Shown: positions 1-7,914 of the stretch, in pieces | How the letters are laid out: every line of letters begins with the position of its first letter | Numbering within the stretch: the stretch's first letter is position 1 | IMG/VR virus record: IMGVR_UViG_3300027747_001637 | Span: 1 to 31,060 of that record | Origin: a virus | Strand: one strand, 5' to 3' | Length of the DNA stretch: 31,060 bases | Program-made: the position numbers and the translations under genes | The notes under the pieces: model-generated | The model's database searches: none | What the model saw: the letters and a program-made list of their open reading frames with translations, nothing else | What the model was told of the DNA's origin: nothing

Positions 1-202
1 AACAACCACCAGTTGAACAACCACCAGTTGAACAACCACCAGTTGAACAACCACCAGTTGAACAACCACCAGTTGAACAACCACCAGTTGAACAACCACC
101 AGTTGAACAACCACCAGTTGAACAACCACCAGTTGAACAACCACCAGTTGAACAACCACCAGTTGAACAACCACCAGTTGAACAACCACCAGTTGAACAA
201 CC
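1..202. repeat. 15-bp perfect tandem repeat encoding QPPVE
   Basis: The 15-bp unit AACAACCACCAGTTG is repeated 13 times with no visible mismatch, followed by a 7-bp partial copy. In the reading frame of the gene that continues to 1448 it encodes Gln-Pro-Pro-Val-Glu. The window begins inside the array, so the true copy number is unknown. Perfect identity between copies suggests recent expansion by slippage or recombination, or assembly collapse at a contig edge. There are no spacers, so it is not a CRISPR array. Confidence 0.97.
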
Positions 203-1448
203 TAATAATATTCCGTCGAGCACATTAGACACAATAGTAAAAATTAATAATCAGGCTTTAGAAACCGCGCATGAAACTGGCGACCCAAATTTAATCACTG
301 CTGTTAATAATGGTAATAGTGATGTTATAGTAGCATTATCAAACGGTGATGTTGATACAGCAAAAACCATTGTGAATACTGATATGGGCGCAACTACTGG
401 TGGTGGATTGGATGTTATAACTAATAATACGGGAACGACCACTGGTAATGGGTTAGATACTACAAACGGTGGTGGTTTAAGTGGGCTTGACATAGGAACC
501 GTAGGTGGTACTACAGATGGTACTGTAGGCGGTACTACAGATGGCAATATTGGTGGTACTACAGGTGGTACTACAGGTGGTACTACAGGTGGTGGTGGTG
601 GTGGTGGTGGTTTGGGTGGGCTCGATGCTGGTACAATAGTTGTGGAAGCAGAAAAACCTAAAAAAGAAGAAGACATACCTGAAATAGTTGTAGAAGCAGA
701 AAAACCGAAAAAAGAAGAAGCTGTTACACTGCCAACTCCTGTTAACCCACCAACGCCAGTAATAAATTTACCAACACCTATTAAACCACCAACACCTATT
801 ACAACGCCAACACCTATTACAACACAGGCACCAACATTTGGAACAAATATGGCAACTACAAAAACTCCCCCAAAAGCAACACTAATAAAAGGTAGTCAAA
901 TTGCTTCTCCCTTAGCCAGTTCATATGTTGTTCCAACAAATACGTATCAAACACCCGCAGTAGATCCGCATCAATTAGAAGAAATACAAAATGCTGCAAA
1001 TGGTGGTATAATACATATGGCAACCGGTGGTGATTTACCCATGAAAGCACGACAATTACGTGGTCAAACTGCACAACACAATAACTTAACAGCGTGGCAT
1101 GGTGCTCAATTGTTTGCAAATGGCGGTCAACCTACGCCGAATGGGCACAACCCGCAGTTTTTTAGTGAAGGTGGGTTAAATTCAATTCATCACCGTTATG
1201 TGACAGGTGATGGTGATGGTACAAGTGATAGTATTCCAGCTATGTTGGCTAATGGTGAGTTTGTTATACCTGCTGATGTAGTTTCTAGTTTAGGAAATGG
1301 TAGTAATGATGCAGGCGCTGAAGTATTAGATGAGTTTATGAAAGTTATTAGAGCGCATAAACAAAATCATGATGCAAAAAATTTACCGCCTGATAGTAAA
1401 GGCCCATTGGCTTATTTAAAACAAGCAAAACAAAAAGTGAGAGCATAA
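3..1448 (+). CDS. Repeat-rich phage virion protein, 5' end outside window
   Basis: The frame is open from base 3 with no stop, giving at least 481 residues; the start lies left of the window. In order it shows QPPVE repeats, a short mixed segment, Gly/Thr-rich repeats (about 490-620), two copies of a block ending EAEKPKKEE (about 637-720), a Thr-Pro-rich linker (about 725-830), and a folded-looking C-terminus with GGIIHMATGG, ANGG and SEGG turns. The last 90 residues contain GDGDGTSDSIPAMLANGEFVIPA (given here as motif pieces: TSDSIPA, then NGEFVIPADV). This motif is frequent at the C-termini of tail/tape-measure-like and internal virion proteins of environmental phages (family knowledge). 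The stop is one base before the next ATG. Role inferred: virion component, possibly DNA ejection. Confidence 0.75.
   Translation, partial: QPPVEQPPVEQPPVEQPPVEQPPVEQPPVEQPPVEQPPVEQPPVEQPPVEQPPVEQPPVEQPPVEQPNNIPSSTLDTIVKINNQALETAHETGDPNLITAVNNGNSDVIVALSNGDVDTAKTIVNTDMGATTGGGLDVITNNTGTTTGNGLDTTNGGGLSGLDIGTVGGTTDGTVGGTTDGNIGGTTGGTTGGTTGGGGGGGGLGGLDAGTIVVEAEKPKKEEDIPEIVVEAEKPKKEEAVTLPTPVNPPTPVINLPTPIKPPTPITTPTPITTQAPTFGTNMATTKTPPKATLIKGSQIASPLASSYVVPTNTYQTPAVDPHQLEEIQNAANGGIIHMATGGDLPMKARQLRGQTAQHNNLTAWHGAQLFANGGQPTPNGHNPQFFSEGGLNSIHHRYVTGDGDGTSDSIPAMLANGEFVIPADVVSSLGNGSNDAGAEVLDEFMKVIRAHKQNHDAKNLPPDSKGPLAYLKQAKQKVRA
490..615. repeat. Gly/Thr-coding degenerate short repeat
   Basis: Imperfect 12-bp units built on GGTACTACAGGT, ending in a run of GGT triplets, lie inside the virion gene and encode GGTT-type low-complexity sequence. 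They are more degenerate than the 15-bp array at the left edge, so probably older. The array is likely a flexible linker. Confidence 0.8.
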
Positions 1449-1449
1449 A

Positions 1450-2439
1450 ATGGCAGGAACATCAAATTCTTCTGGATTAAATAATTTACTGACTGATACT
1501 CAAGAAGTACAAACTACGTTACCATCTTGGATGAATACCGCGCAACAGAATGTTGCAAATCAAGCGAGTACTGCACTTTCAGCCGCCCCAACGTTTTCTA
1601 ATACTGCTGCACAAGGTGTGGTTAATACTCTTCAAGGTTCTAACAATCCTTTTTCTCAAGCACAATCAAGTTTAAATACAATTGCATCTGGTGCAGCTAA
1701 TCCGTGGATTACTGATCCTAATACTGGTGCCGTAACGCCAAACACAAACACTGCAATGGGTGGATTGTTTGCGGCGCAAAGAGATCAGTTAAACCAAATG
1801 CTGCCGTCATTAACTTCAGGCACAGAAGCTGGTGCTATTGGCTCTGGCAATTTTGGTAGCCTTCGTGGTCAAACTGCGGTGGATACATCAAAAGCAAATG
1901 CACTATCAACACTGGCAGCACAGCAAATGCAGTCAGCATTACAAAACCAACAAACTGGCGCAACTGCCGCGGGTACATTAGGTAATGTTGGTGCACAAGG
2001 AGTTACAGCTGGATTGACAACGGGTGCCGCACAAATGAATGCACCGTTCCAAGGTGCAACTAATTACGCTAACTTAATTAACTCAATTAATGCACCAGCT
2101 ACGGTATCGCAACAAAATCAAATGTCTCCATTGTCTATGGTAGGTTCATTGGCAAATGCTGGTAGTGTTGGTAAGAGTTTATTAAAAGATTTAGGTCTTT
2201 CAGATTCCGTTTTAGGTAATATAGGTAAATCAATAGGCAGTTTATTTAATTCACCTACGTATGATAGTCAAAATAATTTAATTGATAGTAGTGGTAATGT
2301 TATACGAAACGCTGGAAGTGATACTGTTACGGGATGGACACAAGACAGTTTAGGTAATACATATAAGGATGGTGTTCAAACTAGTATACCAACTGGCTAC
2401 ACAATTGATCAAAACACTGGCGAACTAATACAGGAATAA
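1450..2439 (+). CDS. Ala/Gly/Asn/Gln-rich putative virion protein
   Basis: 329 residues, rich in Ala, Gly, Asn, Gln, Ser and Thr, with few charged residues and no recognisable enzyme motif. The first 210 residues look helical and repetitive (AAQ, GAA and TAG patterns). The last 70 are Asn/Asp/Gly-rich with short beta-like repeats such as DSQNNLIDSSGNVI. The ATG follows the previous stop by one base and the gene ends three bases before the next ATG, so it is in one operon with its neighbours. Low-charge Ala/Gln-rich proteins in this position are often internal virion or DNA-transfer proteins in podoviruses. That role is an inference from position and composition. Confidence 0.65.
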   Translation: MAGTSNSSGLNNLLTDTQEVQTTLPSWMNTAQQNVANQASTALSAAPTFSNTAAQGVVNTLQGSNNPFSQAQSSLNTIASGAANPWITDPNTGAVTPNTNTAMGGLFAAQRDQLNQMLPSLTSGTEAGAIGSGNFGSLRGQTAVDTSKANALSTLAAQQMQSALQNQQTGATAAGTLGNVGAQGVTAGLTTGAAQMNAPFQGATNYANLINSINAPATVSQQNQMSPLSMVGSLANAGSVGKSLLKDLGLSDSVLGNIGKSIGSLFNSPTYDSQNNLIDSSGNVIRNAGSDTVTGWTQDSLGNTYKDGVQTSIPTGYTIDQNTGELIQE

Positions 2440-2442
2440 ATT

Positions 2443-4509
2443 ATGGCAGAAAATGAAGAATTAAATCCGTTAGATACATTAAAAAATACAGTTAAAGATG
2501 AACCTTCTGTATCTACTTCTGTAACCTATAAACCTGGCACTGGCAAACAATTAGGCTCTTTTTCTGCGCCTAAAGGTACTGTTATGAGTTCAAGTGATAG
2601 CAAAAGTATACTTGAAAATATGCAGAAGATGTTAGCTGAGTATGATAATCCAATGAATAAATTCCAAAACTCTTTGCAAAAAGCACATGCTTGGACTTTA
2701 TATGATAAACAACCAGCATTTAAAAATATTCAAGAACAAGAAGAGCAAGATCGTTCTAATAAATACAATATTATGCAAAACATGGCGGCGTTTGGTGCCA
2801 GTCAAAATGCAGCAAAAAGAAAGCTAGAATCATTACAAAACCTTAGTACCCCTAGTGCTGGTACCCCTAGTGCTGGTACCCCTAGTGCTGGTACCCCTAG
2901 TGCTGGTACCCCTAGTGCTGGTACCCCTAGTGCTGGTACCCCTAGTGCTGGTACCCCTAGTGCTAGTGGTAATGATAATTTAAATTTCATGAATGCACCA
3001 GCCAAAGCAGTGTTTTTTAAATTGTTAAATGAAGGTAAAGCAGACGAAGCTGAAGAGTGGTTGAGAAAACAAATTTCAACATATAGCAATGCTATGTACA
3101 CAGCACAGGCTGACAAAGAAAAACTTCCAGAATCAACAAAATTGTTTCAATACATTATGCGTCAAAAAGAACCAGAAAAAAGTATTCTTCTTCGTCAGCA
3201 TTATCCAGAAATTTATAAACCCACTCCCGAAATTGTTACTTCTGGTCCACAAGAAGGTGAAACAATTAACAAACCATCTTTTATGCAACAACAAACTAGT
3301 GGAATGCCTCCACCACAAACTAGTGGAATGCCTTCACCACAAACTAGTGGAATGCCTCCACCACAAACACCTCAAGGTAATTTACCGCCAGGTGTTTCTA
3401 GTGGTGTTGGGTATCGTATTAACCCGATTACAGGTAAATCAGAATACCATGCAGGGCATGATATACCTTTAGCTGCAAATACCCCAGTAACAGCAAAAAC
3501 ACACCAATTATTATCACCTATTATAGGTGGCAAAGTTATGGAAGTTACACCAACTAATTTATCTGGTGGGTTTGGCAACACCGCAGTTATTCGTGGTGCT
3601 GATGGAAAAGATTATCGATTAGCACATTTTAATGATGTTAATGTTAAACCTGGCGATACCATTACTCAAGATACAGTAATTGGGGCGGCTGGTAATACAG
3701 GTAAATCAAGAGGCAACCATTTACATATTGAAGAAATTAAAGCAAAACAACCTAGTCAAACTACCAAGCAAGGTGAAATTCCTACTGTACAAAGTATGGA
3801 AAGAGAAAAACAATTTGCAGAAGCACAACTAAAAGAAGCTGGTGTTGAAACTGGTAAACGTCGTGCTGCTTTAGAAAAATCAAAAAGCGAAATTTCTGAT
3901 AATAAAAGAGATGCCCTTACTATATTAAATATTTTAGATAAAAGCCCAAAATCTGTTGGTTTAACTTATGGAAACCCACTAACTGGAACTTTATCAGAAG
4001 GAATTAAATTTGTAACTGGTAAAGATATTGAACCGCTTTTAGAAAGACAAATGCTTACGCCAGATGAAATAAAAAATCGTAAAACATTTGAAGCTTCAGC
4101 AGAAAAATTAGCACTTGCATATAGAAGTTCTGTATTTAAAGGGACAGGTGCTGTTTCCGACATGGAAACATTAGCTGCTAGGAAAGCAAGCGGATTAGAA
4201 AAAGAAAATCCTGCAGAAGCTAATAAATATTTTGCCACACTTTATGCAGAAAATTTTAGAGCGCATGAAAAATTAATTACTGCTTGGGATGATTATCAAA
4301 AAAATAATGGTGGATCAAAAGCAGATTACGGTAAATTTGAAAGAACCGATGATTACAAAAATGTATTCAAAGAAAAAGAAGAAAGATTAAAAAGCCATTT
4401 TCCAGAATTATCATCATCATCGGGAATTGGTTTTGGTGAGAAAAAACAAAATACTGGACCTTCAGAAGCGGAATTAAAAAATTGGAAAAATCGATATGGC
4501 ACAAAATGA
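2443..4509 (+). CDS. Virion-associated M23 zinc metallopeptidase (peptidoglycan hydrolase)
   Basis: 688 residues. The N-terminal 130 residues are charged and helical, followed by eight TPSAG units (residues 136-175), a helical segment, three QTSGMPPP-type units (about 284-307), then an M23/lysostaphin-type domain at about residues 315-435. The M23 zinc ligands are visible: H336-x3-D340 (YHAGHD) and H426-L-H428 (NHLHIE). Residues 440-688 are a helical, charged region. M23 domains cleave peptide cross-bridges in peptidoglycan; inside a large virion protein this usually means local wall digestion during DNA entry rather than lysis. The gene is in the structural operon and overlaps the next gene by 14 nt. 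No holin or signal peptide is visible, which favours a virion role. Confidence 0.85.
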   Translation: MAENEELNPLDTLKNTVKDEPSVSTSVTYKPGTGKQLGSFSAPKGTVMSSSDSKSILENMQKMLAEYDNPMNKFQNSLQKAHAWTLYDKQPAFKNIQEQEEQDRSNKYNIMQNMAAFGASQNAAKRKLESLQNLSTPSAGTPSAGTPSAGTPSAGTPSAGTPSAGTPSAGTPSASGNDNLNFMNAPAKAVFFKLLNEGKADEAEEWLRKQISTYSNAMYTAQADKEKLPESTKLFQYIMRQKEPEKSILLRQHYPEIYKPTPEIVTSGPQEGETINKPSFMQQQTSGMPPPQTSGMPSPQTSGMPPPQTPQGNLPPGVSSGVGYRINPITGKSEYHAGHDIPLAANTPVTAKTHQLLSPIIGGKVMEVTPTNLSGGFGNTAVIRGADGKDYRLAHFNDVNVKPGDTITQDTVIGAAGNTGKSRGNHLHIEEIKAKQPSQTTKQGEIPTVQSMEREKQFAEAQLKEAGVETGKRRAALEKSKSEISDNKRDALTILNILDKSPKSVGLTYGNPLTGTLSEGIKFVTGKDIEPLLERQMLTPDEIKNRKTFEASAEKLALAYRSSVFKGTGAVSDMETLAARKASGLEKENPAEANKYFATLYAENFRAHEKLITAWDDYQKNNGGSKADYGKFERTDDYKNVFKEKEERLKSHFPELSSSSGIGFGEKKQNTGPSEAELKNWKNRYGTK
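2848..2967. repeat. 15-bp tandem repeat encoding TPSAG, 8 copies
   Basis: Eight in-frame copies of ACCCCTAGTGCTGGT; the last differs by one base (TPSAS). It makes a Thr/Pro/Ser/Ala/Gly linker between helical segments of the M23 virion protein. The same unit length as the QPPVE array in the upstream gene suggests copy-number change without frame loss. Confidence 0.97.
3292..3363. repeat. 24-bp tandem repeat, 3 copies, before the M23 domain
   Basis: Three near-identical in-frame copies starting CAAACTAGTGGAATGCC encode QTSGMPPP or QTSGMPSP. They form a proline-rich hinge directly upstream of the peptidase domain of the same protein. Confidence 0.93.
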
Positions 4510-5416
4510 AAAAATTGATGAATTATATAGCCAGTTAAGAGAAGCCGATAGTTTAGCGCAAAAGGGTGATAAACAAGCCGCCACCGACGCTCAACAAATT
4601 TATAATTATATTCAAGAATTAAGTCGTGAAAATTTTGTCGAGACACCCCGAATTTTAGGTGGTGCAATTGGTGTTGGAGCTGGTGCTGGCGTAAAAGGTT
4701 TACAAATGATTCCAACAGGTATTTCTAAAGCTGGTCAATTATTTGGACAAGCCGCAGCAAAAGAGATGCTTGCTAGCGGTATGTCGCCAGATGCAGTTGA
4801 AAAATGGTATTACAATAGTAGCAATTACAAAAAATTTGGCATACCGTATCAAGAAGCTATAAATTACAAGCATGCGCATGCATTAGCTCAACCACAAGTA
4901 AATGCATTTTTAGACGCAAAAAAATTAGAGCCTTTAAATGCTTTGTTCCCCACACTTCCACCAACAATACCAACAACTGGTGCACCACCTAGTGCTCCAC
5001 CAATAACTAAACCATCTATGGTAAATAGCATCATGAATGCTCCCATGCGTGGATTAGAAAAAGTTGGTTCTGCTGTGGCTCCCTATGCATCTGCGGCTGG
5101 AAAGTTTTTAAACCCAATGGCTGCTTTAGGTGGTGCTGGTTATGCCGGTGTGGATATGTATAATCGTGGTAAAACTGGGGATACAACGGGTGAAAATATT
5201 GCCATGGTTGGTGCACTTGGATCATTAGCATCTATGGCACCTCACCCACTTGTAAAAGGTGTTGGAACAGGTGTTGCATTAAGTGCAGAAGCCCTCAATG
5301 CTTATCGTGATAAATTACGCCGCGGTGAAATTGTTCATGGTGGGGCACAACAAAACGTCGATGCATCTGGCAATGCTTACTCAACTGGCGGATTAGTGCA
5401 TCTGAAGAAAAAATAA
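4496..5416 (+). CDS. Gly/Ala-rich putative virion or membrane-interacting protein
   Basis: 306 residues. The N-terminus (1-45) is charged and helical. Residues about 52-85 and 200-265 are Gly/Ala-rich and hydrophobic (LGGAIGVGAGAGV, GVGTGVALSAEAL), compatible with membrane insertion or tight helical packing. A Pro/Thr linker lies at about 152-175. The C-terminus ends TGGLVHLKKK, resembling the GG-x-h turns of the first structural gene. The ATG lies inside the end of the M23 gene (14-nt overlap), so translation is probably coupled. No family is recognised. Last gene of the + strand operon; an ejected internal protein is plausible but unproven. Confidence 0.65.
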   Translation: MAQNEKIDELYSQLREADSLAQKGDKQAATDAQQIYNYIQELSRENFVETPRILGGAIGVGAGAGVKGLQMIPTGISKAGQLFGQAAAKEMLASGMSPDAVEKWYYNSSNYKKFGIPYQEAINYKHAHALAQPQVNAFLDAKKLEPLNALFPTLPPTIPTTGAPPSAPPITKPSMVNSIMNAPMRGLEKVGSAVAPYASAAGKFLNPMAALGGAGYAGVDMYNRGKTGDTTGENIAMVGALGSLASMAPHPLVKGVGTGVALSAEALNAYRDKLRRGEIVHGGAQQNVDASGNAYSTGGLVHLKKK

Positions 5417-7330
5417 TCACTTCCTATAGCGTTTACCATACCACCCCTCAGCCGCAAGTGGGAAGTCACTAGCCCATGATGGTGGTGTGGTCATGATGCC
5501 TATCACTTCATCCATAGCAGATTCACCATGTTGTTCATCAACTAGGAGTAATACTTCATCATGTATGGAATTCACCAACTCATAGCCAGCCTCTTCAAGA
5601 TTGAGCATACTGTTCGCCAAGAAGTCCCGAGCAGTGCCCTGAACAGCGGATTGGAAGATACTACTGCCAATCAACTGGTTCCTACTCCAGCCTCGAGTAT
5701 AGGTGTTTTGACTATGGACGGTGATGCCCTCCTTAGTACTACCCCAAGGTGTCATGAGCAACTCGAGTTGTGGCCGTTGCCAACAGATCAGTCTACCACT
5801 CGGTAGTTGCATCCAAAGTGCACTTTTTGCACATTTCAAAACAATCTTGTTCCCTGCCCTAAAAGGCAAATTGGGATTATTCACAGCCTCAATCGCGGCT
5901 TCTTCACACTGATACCACAGTTCTTTTACCCTAGAGTATGACGAACGATAGTTCTCCACAGCCGCTTTAGCCTGTGCTTCGGATATTTTGACTCCCATTC
6001 CCTCAGCATACTTAACAAGTCCTTTAGCCCCTTGTCCGAACATTGCTCCAAGAACTGCCGACTTGGAAACCTGCCGTTGATCCTTCGTAACTGCATCATA
6101 AGGCACATGATATAAACTTTCCGACGCAAATACCTTGTACTCATCTAGTCCCTTTCTGAAGAGCTCAACCTTGTCGTTTTGTCCTGCGAGCCATACTCCG
6201 ACCCTATTCTCGATGGATGAAAAATCCACGTCAACGAAGGTCTGCTCCATAGGAGCCCTAATCGCACTTCGCACCAATGAGGAAAGTTCTCGCATAGTAC
6301 CAACTCCTTGACTAAAGACTCTTGGTATTGCATCCTCAATCTGTCTGTCTTCAATGCTAGGCCGTGCGATATTCTGTAAATTAAGTCCACCACGACTAGC
6401 CCAACGACCAGTAGAAGCCCCATGGTAGACCAACGTATTCCTAATTTTTCCATCTCTCTGTATCTCCAACATTTTAGCGTACTTAGCCACGCTAGTCTGG
6501 CTTCCTTCTTGTCTTAATTCTAACACCCTACGAACCTTTGAGTCTATGTTGCACTGCAACATTTTTTCAACCGTCTCAGCTGTCAAATTGTCCAACTTGT
6601 CCAAATTGTTTCTGTTAATCCAGTCCAGCAATTTAGCCCGCTCAGAGGGCTTGCAGCCTGTCAGTGATACCAACTCATCATCTAGTGCCTTTTGTGCGCT
6701 TAGAACGGCTTTTACGGCGTTTTGGAGTTCTTTTGGATCTACTGGCACACCGCGCAAATTAATACGCTGGGTTAATTCCCAGATTGCCTGCTCGCTGTCA
6801 GACAGCGGACGCAGTTTGGAGACGATGGACATCTCAGTTCGCACGTCTTGTTTACAGTACTCATACAACTGTCTGAGCAGTTCTGGGTCATTATTAAACT
6901 CACCATTCTTGTTGGGTTTGCATAACTTCTGAATCAACTTAGCACCAATGGGGTCTTTCTTATGGGTTGCATCCATAAATAAAGCCGCGTCACCAAGACT
7001 CTGTGGTATGTTATTGGCTGCCGCTATCGCCATACTGTCAATGCACTGGCTGAGTTTGAGTACTGGCCAGCCGTACTTTGGCACACAGACACAGTTCCAA
7101 ATGGCGTACTCAAACATGGCGTTCCATGCTTGTATCTTGCCACCGTTGGCAACGTGCTCCACTAAGGCGCCTGGGGTTTTTCTACTTGGTACATAAAGGC
7201 CTATGGCATTTGGCGACGTGCCGAAGGCAACGCACAGTACCTCGGTTGATGGGTCGTTGGCATATACATCCAAACCCCTATCAGTTAAATCAATAATGCT
7301 ACGTGTCTCAAAGTCAATGCTAAAAATCAT
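5417..7330 (-). CDS. polA: Family A DNA polymerase with 3'-5' exonuclease
   Basis: 637 residues, a phage-type replicative Pol A without a 5'-nuclease domain. Exonuclease residues: D6 and E8 (SIDFET), N70-x3-E74 (Glu where many family members have Asp), Y158-x3-D162 (YCKQD). Polymerase motif A is D369-FSSI-E374, motif B is R419/K423/F431 followed by G, and motif C is H590-D591-E592. Phe at 431, the Pol I F762 position, predicts discrimination against dideoxynucleotides, unlike T7 with Tyr. It synthesises phage DNA, presumably with the DUF2815 protein and primase-helicase encoded upstream. Its stop codon abuts the stop of the opposing virion gene. It has its own promoter at 7373-7401, just after a terminator. 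Confidence 0.96.
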   Translation of the reverse strand: MIFSIDFETRSIIDLTDRGLDVYANDPSTEVLCVAFGTSPNAIGLYVPSRKTPGALVEHVANGGKIQAWNAMFEYAIWNCVCVPKYGWPVLKLSQCIDSMAIAAANNIPQSLGDAALFMDATHKKDPIGAKLIQKLCKPNKNGEFNNDPELLRQLYEYCKQDVRTEMSIVSKLRPLSDSEQAIWELTQRINLRGVPVDPKELQNAVKAVLSAQKALDDELVSLTGCKPSERAKLLDWINRNNLDKLDNLTAETVEKMLQCNIDSKVRRVLELRQEGSQTSVAKYAKMLEIQRDGKIRNTLVYHGASTGRWASRGGLNLQNIARPSIEDRQIEDAIPRVFSQGVGTMRELSSLVRSAIRAPMEQTFVDVDFSSIENRVGVWLAGQNDKVELFRKGLDEYKVFASESLYHVPYDAVTKDQRQVSKSAVLGAMFGQGAKGLVKYAEGMGVKISEAQAKAAVENYRSSYSRVKELWYQCEEAAIEAVNNPNLPFRAGNKIVLKCAKSALWMQLPSGRLICWQRPQLELLMTPWGSTKEGITVHSQNTYTRGWSRNQLIGSSIFQSAVQGTARDFLANSMLNLEEAGYELVNSIHDEVLLLVDEQHGESAMDEVIGIMTTPPSWASDFPLAAEGWYGKRYRK

Positions 7331-7372
7331 AAATGCTCCTAGGCAAGCAGACGTATCTGCGATTAAAAATAC

Positions 7373-7401
7373 ATCATAACATGCTTTATGTTATCGTGCA
7401 A
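7373..7401 (-). promoter_or_regulatory. Sigma70-type promoter for DNA polymerase
   Basis: Read on the minus strand: TTGCAC (7396-7401), 17-bp spacer, TATGAT (7373-7378). The start codon is about 43 nt downstream. The spacer is similar to that of the promoter at 10445-10472 (GATNNCATAAA-like, then GCATG), so the two promoters look duplicated. The -35 box is immediately downstream of the terminator T-tract at 7403. Confidence 0.7.
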
Positions 7402-7402
7402 T

Positions 7403-7425
7403 AAAAAAAGGGCACCGAAGTGCCC
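7403..7425 (-). terminator. Rho-independent terminator after RNR-HNH genes
   Basis: On the minus strand GGGCACTTCGGTGCCC (7410-7425) forms a 6-bp GC-rich stem with a CTTCGG-type tetraloop, followed by seven T (7403-7409). It ends transcription of the ribonucleotide reductase-HNH unit just before the polymerase promoter. Confidence 0.9.
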
Positions 7426-7449
7426 CTAAATACCACCATGTGAAATAGT

Positions 7450-7914
7450 TTAAAATTTATTACTTTTGCTTCTATTTTTAGACTTTTCTATTATTTGCAA
7501 ATTCCAAGGGACGTGCAATCCAGAAACATTAGCCCCTTGTAAAGGGATAATATGATCTACTTCACAATCAAACCCTTTTTGCCTTAAATATTTTGCTTCA
7601 GAATAATAACATCTCATAACCATAAAATGACAAGAATTTAACCATTTTGGGGTTCTTTGCAAAGTTGCTGCTCTTCGTTTAGCTTTATTTGCATAATAAT
7701 CAACTTTATTTTTTTGATAATATTCTCGTCGTTTAGTTCTTTCATTTTCTAAATTGCTTTGGTAAGTCTCACTACGATTTTGTGAATTATAGCGAGACTT
7801 ATCATATTTTGCTCGGCAAGATTTGCAATGGCTGTGGTATCCATCTTTATTTTCTTTTTTAATAGAAAACAAAGTTAAACTTTTTACTTCACCGCAACGA
7901 CTACAAGTTTTCAT
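7450..7914 (-). CDS. HNH endonuclease (free-standing, next to RNR)
   Basis: 154 residues. An N-terminal zinc-finger-like module has CSRC at 4-7 and CKSC at about 35-38. A long basic helical region follows. The C-terminal HNH core reads CEVDHIIPLQGANVSGLHVP, followed by WNLQII and a basic tail, with the catalytic DH pair, central Asn/His and late Asn recognisable. The start overlaps the RNR stop (ATGA). Free-standing HNH nucleases of this type are often mobile homing-like elements sitting beside phage RNR or polymerase genes. Whether it is a homing enzyme here, with the RNR gene or a neighbouring phage as target, is inference. Confidence 0.88.
   Translation of the reverse strand: MKTCSRCGEVKSLTLFSIKKENKDGYHSHCKSCRAKYDKSRYNSQNRSETYQSNLENERTKRREYYQKNKVDYYANKAKRRAATLQRTPKWLNSCHFMVMRCYYSEAKYLRQKGFDCEVDHIIPLQGANVSGLHVPWNLQIIEKSKNRSKSNKF

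Noticed and set aside
1-202. CRISPR-like array
   Set aside because: Units are abutting 15-mers with no spacers and code in frame for QPPVE.
251-676. Antisense frame with Pro/Val repeats
   Set aside because: Mirror image of the Gly/Thr repeat of the + strand virion gene.
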